Shown here: positions 59,485 to 64,000 of the stretch, piece by piece | Numbering within the stretch: position 1 is the stretch's first letter | How the letters are laid out: the number at the start of each line of letters is the position of its first letter | Source: Allopusillimonas lactea | GTDB taxonomy: Bacteria; Pseudomonadota; Gammaproteobacteria; Burkholderiales; Burkholderiaceae_B | Reading direction: 5' to 3' | NCBI RefSeq assembly: GCF_021653995.1 | Contig: NZ_JAJJOZ010000004.1 | Coordinates: 243,212-307,211, forward strand | DNA length: 64,000 nt | The notes under the pieces: model-generated | Told to the model about the DNA's origin: nothing | What the model saw: the letters and a program-made list of their open reading frames with translations, nothing else | Databases searched by the model: none | Position numbers and translations under genes: made by a program

Positions 59485-61692
59485 ATGGTGTACCGCCTGC
59501 CCGAACTCCAGCGCTTTTTCTACAGCCACTATTTTTTCGGTGGGCTGCGCCAGGCAATCGGTGTGCTGCTTCCCGCCTTGGTAATCGGCGCGATGATGCA
59601 GCATTTCCTGGCTGGGGTCATCGCCTCGATTGGCGCAGCCTGCGTTGCGGTCATCGATCAGCCGGGCGGGCCGCGGCGCTATGGGCGAAATGGCATGCTG
59701 GCAGCCTTGCTGCTGGGGTCGGTTTCGTCGCTTGTGACTGGCTTGGCGTCTTCCCATAGCCTGGTGCTGTGGTTTGTCGTACCGGCGCTTACCTTCACGT
59801 TTTCCATGTTCACGGTGTTTGGCAAGCATGGCGGCCTGTTGGGTTTCGCCTGCTTGCTGATCATGGCGCTGACCCTGCGCGAGCCGCTTGCCCCCCAGGC
59901 AGTGCTGGCCCATACGGCCTACTCATTCCTGGGCGGTCTGTTCTATTTGTTGTACAGCCTGCTCATACACCGGCTGTTCTGGCACCGGGAAGCTCAACAA
60001 ACCCTGTCCTCCGCCCTGTTTGCCACAGCCGACTACATGCGTGTGCGCTCGCAGTTCTACGACATCAACGAAGACCTCGAAACCAGCTATCGGCAATTAG
60101 TGCATGCTCAGGCCTCAATGACAGACCAGCATCAGGCCGCACGCGATATGGTGCTGCGTGAGCTGCCGCGGGGCGAACGGCGTGCCGATCGCCTGCGCGG
60201 GCGCCTGTTGAATGTGTTCATCGACATGGTGGCGCTGCTCGACACGCTGGTGGCCACGCATACCGACTACGCCACACTGCGGCGCAGCCTGCCCGAGAGC
60301 GACGTGCTGCTGTTTGCGCGCGACGCGTTGCGCAAACTTGCCCGCTTTATATCAGTGCAGGCGCTCAATATCGCCCGCAACCGCGCCACGCCCGAACGCA
60401 GCAGCGTCAAGGCGGAAATGCGCGCCATCGAATACGAACTCGAAAACTACAAACGCGATGGCATGGCCGAAAATAGCCCGGAAATCTATGCGTTGCTGGT
60501 GCAGATATTGCGTCGGCTGCGCAATGCATCGCGGCTGGTAGACCGCATGGCCGAACACATGCGCGGCGAAGGTAGTACACAGCTCGTGGACGCGCGCCTG
60601 GAAAGCTCCCTAAACCGCTTCCTGCAGCGCAAGAAATGGCGGCTGGGCATGCTAACCAGCAACCTGCGCATGGATTCACCGCATTTCCGATATGCGGTGC
60701 GTGTCTCGGCCGCCACCCTTGTGGCCCTGACGCTGTCGGCAGTGATCAGCACACTGTTTGCCAAGGAAGGTGTTAACCAGGCCCTCAGCGGGCACAGCTA
60801 CTGGATCATCCTGACTATATTTGTCGTGATGAAGCCGGGCTATGCGCTGACACGCCAGCGCAACGGCTGGCGGCTCACGGGCACACTGCTCGGCTGTGCC
60901 ATCGCCCTGCTGCTGTTCTCGCTCACCGACAACCCGCAGGCCTACTTCGCAATTATGATCGTCACTTGCGTGCTGGGCTACAGCCTGATTCAGGTGAATT
61001 TCATGCTTGCGGCCCTGTTCAATACGATATTCGTGCTGCTCGTTTTCCACTTCATCTCGCCAAACTCAAGCCTGGTGATCGGCGAGCGCCTGATCGACAC
61101 ACTGTTAGGCTGCGCGATCGCCCTGCTTTGCAGTTATATCCTGCCATGGTGGGAATACAACTTCATGCCATCGCTCGCAGCGGCACTGCGCCGCGCCAAC
61201 ATCGAGTTTTTGAACGCGGGCATCGAGTATGCACGCCTTAGCCGCGACCAGGCCGTCGCCGGCCAGCCACAGCCGGCCCTGGAAACAGCCCAGCATGATG
61301 CGGAAATGCGCTGGCGCGTTGCACGCAAGAACGTGCACATCGCCTTCGGAAACTTTGCGGCGGCGTTCTATCGCATGATGGACGAACCCGTACGACGCCA
61401 GCGCAATGTGCCTGAATTGAACCATCTGCTCATACAGAACCATGTGCTGGCGCTGCAGATTACGTCGGCCATCCCCATCCTGGCCAGCCTGCGCACGGTG
61501 CCGCCAGGCATCCAGGCGTCGCTAGACGCTATCGCCGCCTATTTGCGCGACGAAAACGCCAGCCCACCAGCCTCCATCGAAACCGAAGGCGAGCTGGCTA
61601 CGCTCGCCTATCCACTTCGGCAGATGATGAAGGCAGCCGAGCTTATCGGCCATGAAATGCGTGGGCTGAGTGGCGCGACGGCTGAGGCCTGA
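59485..61692 (+). CDS. yccS: YccS/YhfK family (FUSC) membrane protein
   Basis: Inner-membrane protein of 735 residues with two blocks of about five to six helices (residues 20-165 and 405-545) that flank a long cytosolic helical region, the layout of the fusaric-acid-resistance-like YccS/YhfK family. FRYAVRVSAATLVALTLSAV begins the second block. The role in this family is poorly known; export of aromatic or other acids is one suggestion. It is divergent from the CoA cluster and shares its 151-base promoter gap. The ribosome site is weak. Confidence 0.82.
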   Translation: MVYRLPELQRFFYSHYFFGGLRQAIGVLLPALVIGAMMQHFLAGVIASIGAACVAVIDQPGGPRRYGRNGMLAALLLGSVSSLVTGLASSHSLVLWFVVPALTFTFSMFTVFGKHGGLLGFACLLIMALTLREPLAPQAVLAHTAYSFLGGLFYLLYSLLIHRLFWHREAQQTLSSALFATADYMRVRSQFYDINEDLETSYRQLVHAQASMTDQHQAARDMVLRELPRGERRADRLRGRLLNVFIDMVALLDTLVATHTDYATLRRSLPESDVLLFARDALRKLARFISVQALNIARNRATPERSSVKAEMRAIEYELENYKRDGMAENSPEIYALLVQILRRLRNASRLVDRMAEHMRGEGSTQLVDARLESSLNRFLQRKKWRLGMLTSNLRMDSPHFRYAVRVSAATLVALTLSAVISTLFAKEGVNQALSGHSYWIILTIFVVMKPGYALTRQRNGWRLTGTLLGCAIALLLFSLTDNPQAYFAIMIVTCVLGYSLIQVNFMLAALFNTIFVLLVFHFISPNSSLVIGERLIDTLLGCAIALLCSYILPWWEYNFMPSLAAALRRANIEFLNAGIEYARLSRDQAVAGQPQPALETAQHDAEMRWRVARKNVHIAFGNFAAAFYRMMDEPVRRQRNVPELNHLLIQNHVLALQITSAIPILASLRTVPPGIQASLDAIAAYLRDENASPPASIETEGELATLAYPLRQMMKAAELIGHEMRGLSGATAEA

Positions 61693-62481
61693 TCAGGCCT
61701 CAGCGCGGCGGAACACCATCCGGTCGGGTGTGGACTGATCCGGCGCGTACGCATAGCCCTCGCTGTCAAAGCCGCTAAGCGCTTCGGGCTTGTCGACGCG
61801 GTGATCGATAATGTAGCGTGCCATCAGGCCGCGAGCCCGCTTGGCATGAAAACTGATCACTTTCCAGACACCATTCTTGGCGTCCTGGAATACACATTGC
61901 ACCACACGCGCATCCAGCGTCTGGCGGTCCACTGCCTTGAAATATTCTTCCGACGCCAGATTCAGCAGCACACGGCTGCTCTTGCCGCGCGCCGGCAGCG
62001 CATCTAGGCGCTCGTTGAGGTAAGCGGCAATGGTGCCGCCCCAGAAGTCGTATAAGTTTTCGCCCTTGGCTGTCGCCAACCGCGTCCCCATCTCGAGCCG
62101 GTAGGGCCGCATCAAATCCAGCGGGCGCAAGACGCCATACAGGCCGCTCAACAATGCGACGTGATCCTGCGCCCATTTCAGCTTGGCATCGGAGAGCGTC
62201 GCCGCATTCAGGCCCTCGTATACGTCGCCGTTGAACGCCAGAATAGCCTGGCGAGCGTTGCTCAGTGTGAACTCGGGCTTCCATGCCGCATAGCGCTCGG
62301 CATTCAATTGCGCCAACGCATCGCTGAGCTTCATCAGGGTGGCGATGTCCGACGCCGACTTTTTCTTGAGCACCTTGATGAGCTCGGCGGCCTGTGGCAC
62401 GAACTGCGGCTGCGTATGCAGCGTCGTGCGCACCGGCGAGTCATAGTCCAGCTTCTTGGCCGGAGAAAGTACCAACAGCAT
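61693..62481 (-). CDS. yaaA: Peroxide stress protein YaaA
   Basis: Member of the YaaA (UPF0246, DUF328) family, which lowers free iron and DNA damage during peroxide stress in Escherichia coli; 262 residues from MLLVLSPAKKLDYDSPVRTT. Conserved LSGLYGVLRPLDLMRPYRLEMG and FWGGTIAAYLNE are intact. It converges on the YccS-type gene with no gap. Confidence 0.94.
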   Translation of the reverse strand: MLLVLSPAKKLDYDSPVRTTLHTQPQFVPQAAELIKVLKKKSASDIATLMKLSDALAQLNAERYAAWKPEFTLSNARQAILAFNGDVYEGLNAATLSDAKLKWAQDHVALLSGLYGVLRPLDLMRPYRLEMGTRLATAKGENLYDFWGGTIAAYLNERLDALPARGKSSRVLLNLASEEYFKAVDRQTLDARVVQCVFQDAKNGVWKVISFHAKRARGLMARYIIDHRVDKPEALSGFDSEGYAYAPDQSTPDRMVFRRAEA

Positions 62482-62619
62482 GCTTGTGTATTCCTGTAAT
62501 CCTGTTGAGTCGTCATCAACGAATCGCGGCACCGAGCAGCACCGCGTTGGCTCGTTGCGTGTATTTCAGCCGCTGAAGCGGCGGCCCTCCAGGCCGGCTG
62601 CTTCCGCCCCTTCTCGGCC

Positions 62620-63402
62620 TTAGCGCGCCGTCCAGCCGCCGTCCAGCGTGAGCGTGGTGCCCGTCATCTGGTCAGCCGCCTCGGATGTGAGGAACACTGC
62701 GGCGCCGGCCAGTTGTTGGGGCGTGACGAACTGCAGCGACGGCTGCTTTTCTGACAGCAACTCACGCGCGGCCGCCTCGATATCCACGCCGCGCTCTTTC
62801 GCCAGCGCCTCGATCTGCCGCTCGACCAAGGCAGTACGCACCCAGCCCGGACAGATCGCATTGCACGTGACGCCATTGCCAGCATTTTCGAGCGCCGTGA
62901 CTTTAGTGAGGCCAACCACACCGTGCTTGGCCGCCACATAGGCGGACTTGTGCGCCGACGCCACCAGACCGTGCGCCGACGCGATGTTAATAATGCGGCC
63001 CCAACCCTGCTTCTTCATATACGGCAGTGCGGCCGCAGTGCCATGGAATACCGCCGACAGGTTCAGCGCAATGATGGCGTCCCACTTGTCGATCGGAAAA
63101 TCTTCGATCAGATCCGTATGCTGGATGCCGGCGTTGTTGACCAGGATGTCCAGCCCTCCCAGCTTGCCAGCAGCCTCCGCAATAAATGCGCGCGTACCCG
63201 CCGCTTGGGAAAGATCAGCATTGAGGTAATAAACCTTGACGTCGTACTCCAGTTCGATATTGACGCGCTCTTTTTCGATCGCCTCGGGATCACCGAACCC
63301 GTTCAGCACGATATTGGCGCCATTGGATGCCAGTTCACGGGCAATGGCCAGGCCAATCCCGCTGGTGGAACCGGTCACAATCGCATGTTTACCTGTCAGC
63401 AT
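62620..63402 (-). CDS. bdhA: 3-hydroxybutyrate dehydrogenase
   Basis: NAD-dependent SDR that interconverts 3-hydroxybutyrate and acetoacetate; 260 residues from MLTGKHAIVTGSTSGIGLAI. Besides TGSTSGIG, the NNAG motif and SAYVAAKHG, it shows the D-3-hydroxybutyrate dehydrogenase pattern NIASAHGLVASAHKSAYVAA and CPGWVRTALVERQIEALAKE. AAAGGAAG precedes the ATG. With scoAB at 22795-24158 it would complete polyhydroxybutyrate or ketone-body use. Confidence 0.92.
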   Translation of the reverse strand: MLTGKHAIVTGSTSGIGLAIARELASNGANIVLNGFGDPEAIEKERVNIELEYDVKVYYLNADLSQAAGTRAFIAEAAGKLGGLDILVNNAGIQHTDLIEDFPIDKWDAIIALNLSAVFHGTAAALPYMKKQGWGRIINIASAHGLVASAHKSAYVAAKHGVVGLTKVTALENAGNGVTCNAICPGWVRTALVERQIEALAKERGVDIEAAARELLSEKQPSLQFVTPQQLAGAAVFLTSEAADQMTGTTLTLDGGWTAR

Positions 63403-63461
63403 GATCTTCCTTTTTCGATAAGTGGTTGAGTGCCGCCTGCGTACGCCGCATAGTTTACCGC

Positions 63462-63580
63462 TGACCTGTCCGCGGGTTTCATACCAGCAGGATCCAGAGA
63501 TTCCGGCCTCGGTTGCTAATCCACTATGACCTGTCCGAGCGTTTCCCACCAGCAGAGAACAGAGAGTTGGATCTCGGTGA
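63462..63580. repeat. 54-bp imperfect direct repeat upstream of bdhA
   Basis: Two copies (63462-63515 and 63527-63580) both run TGACCTGTCCG-G-GTTTC-ACCAGCAG-(A/C)AGAGA and then CTCGGT, with roughly three quarters of bases the same, at a 65-base offset. They lie in the 349-base gap between bdhA and tRNA-Ser. The CCTGTCCG core also occurs in the 3' end of the tRNA gene. No gene is seen in this gap. Confidence 0.6.
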
Positions 63581-63611
63581 TTACAGATCCAACACATCCG
63601 CCCAAGCTGAT

Positions 63612-63639
63612 TTGATTTTTAGAAAAACGCTGCTAGAAT
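63612..63639 (+). promoter_or_regulatory. Candidate tRNA-Ser promoter
   Basis: TTGATT (63612-63617), a 16-base spacer and TAGAAT (63634-63639) predict transcription from about 63646, roughly 105 bases before the mature tRNA. The leader shows no gene. Confidence 0.5.
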
Positions 63640-63751
63640 AGCGGACTTGCCTGACAGCGTGGCTGCCATCGACCCGGCCCTGCGCATACCTTGCCTAGCA
63701 CGATAGTAGGCAAAGGCAGCAGGCAAAAGGCCGGCAATGCCAGCCCCACCA

Positions 63752-63841
63752 GGACAGGTGGCAGAGTGGTCGAATGCGCCGGACTCGAAATCCGGTATAC
63801 GTTTAGGCGTATCGTGAGTTCGAATCTCACCCTGTCCGCCA
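63752..63841 (+). tRNA. tRNA-Ser (anticodon CGA)
   Basis: A 90-base type II tRNA: acceptor arms GGACAGG and CCTGTCC, anticodon stem CCGGA/TCCGG around the loop CTCGAAA (anticodon CGA, reads UCG), a long variable arm (TACG...CGTA) and a T arm GTGAGTTCGAATCTCAC. The CCA end is encoded. It is the only RNA gene of this sort seen in the window. Confidence 0.97.
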
Positions 63842-63851
63842 GAATATCAAA

Positions 63852-63886
63852 CAAACAAGCGCCTCTCGGGGCGCTTGTTTGTTTTT
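63852..63886 (+). terminator. Terminator after tRNA-Ser
   Basis: A perfect 12-bp stem CAAACAAGCGCC/GGCGCTTGTTTG with a six-base loop is followed by TTTTT. It starts 11 bases after the CCA end. The last 114 bases of the window hold no recognisable feature. Confidence 0.9.
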
Positions 63887-64000
63887 GCGGCCGCTACGGC
63901 GGGCGCCCGGGCCGCCTTACTTGGGCTCTTCCCCACAAACGGGGGATAGGGCATTCATCAGACACGGCTAATCACACCGTTCCAGCCGCACAGGGCCAAG

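Overview
The window is about 60% GC chromosomal DNA of a betaproteobacterium, most likely family Alcaligenaceae (relatives of Bordetella and Pusillimonas). This rests on gene content and order: a complete 14-gene nuo operon followed by a DUF2818 gene, ftsB next to eno, rpsO-pnp, ilvBHC, hmuSTUV, and many solute-binding-protein ABC systems. No phage, insertion sequence, CRISPR array or rRNA was seen. Nearly all genes lie on the minus strand; the exceptions are the ETF-ubiquinone oxidoreductase, a small lipoprotein gene, a YccS-type membrane protein and tRNA-Ser.

Layout. 1-14926: DUF2818 gene (cut by the window edge) and nuoN to nuoA (respiratory complex I). 15006-20922: ftsB, eno, a MarR/DHA2-efflux pair, pyrG. 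20985-26646: M24 aminopeptidase, scoAB CoA-transferase, a hotdog thioesterase and the divergent ETF-QO. 26810-32967: a TPP-riboswitch operon holding LuxE-like and LuxC-like carboxylate-reduction proteins, a ThiXYZ-type ABC importer and an SDR. 32996-35293: rhodanese, YeeE-type sulfur transporter and a 54-residue protein. 35587-38094: pnp and rpsO. 38263-39858: lipoprotein and pssA. 40129-43881: Fur-controlled haem uptake hmuSTUV. 44267-47636: ilvC, ilvH, ilvB with a leader terminator. 48177-59333: a TetR-linked catabolic cluster with a Liv-type ABC importer, acyl-CoA ligase, DUF6285 protein, APH-family kinase, acyl-CoA dehydrogenase and SDR. 59485-63841: YccS-type protein, yaaA, 3-hydroxybutyrate dehydrogenase and tRNA-Ser(CGA).

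Two systems stand out. First, a canonical TPP riboswitch (32870-32967) precedes genes for an acyl-protein synthetase and an acyl-CoA reductase, the pair that reduces fatty acids in luminous bacteria, cotranscribed with a thiamin-precursor type importer and a dehydrogenase. Both catalytic cysteines are kept. I infer a salvage route that imports an oxidised (carboxylate) thiamin breakdown product and reduces it acid to aldehyde to alcohol so that it can re-enter thiamin synthesis. I know of no description of such a route, but I could not search. Second, the set acyl-CoA dehydrogenase, APH kinase, DUF6285 protein, acyl-CoA ligase and SDR matches the enzyme set of the levulinate (lva) pathway of Pseudomonas putida, in which a 4-hydroxyacyl-CoA is phosphorylated and rearranged. 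Here it comes with an ABC importer and a TetR regulator instead of the symporter and sigma-54 activator, and a TetR-like palindrome sits inside a near-consensus promoter at its head.

Start codons were chosen by family start, Shine-Dalgarno sequences and overlap with the upstream gene; several differ from the longest open frame.
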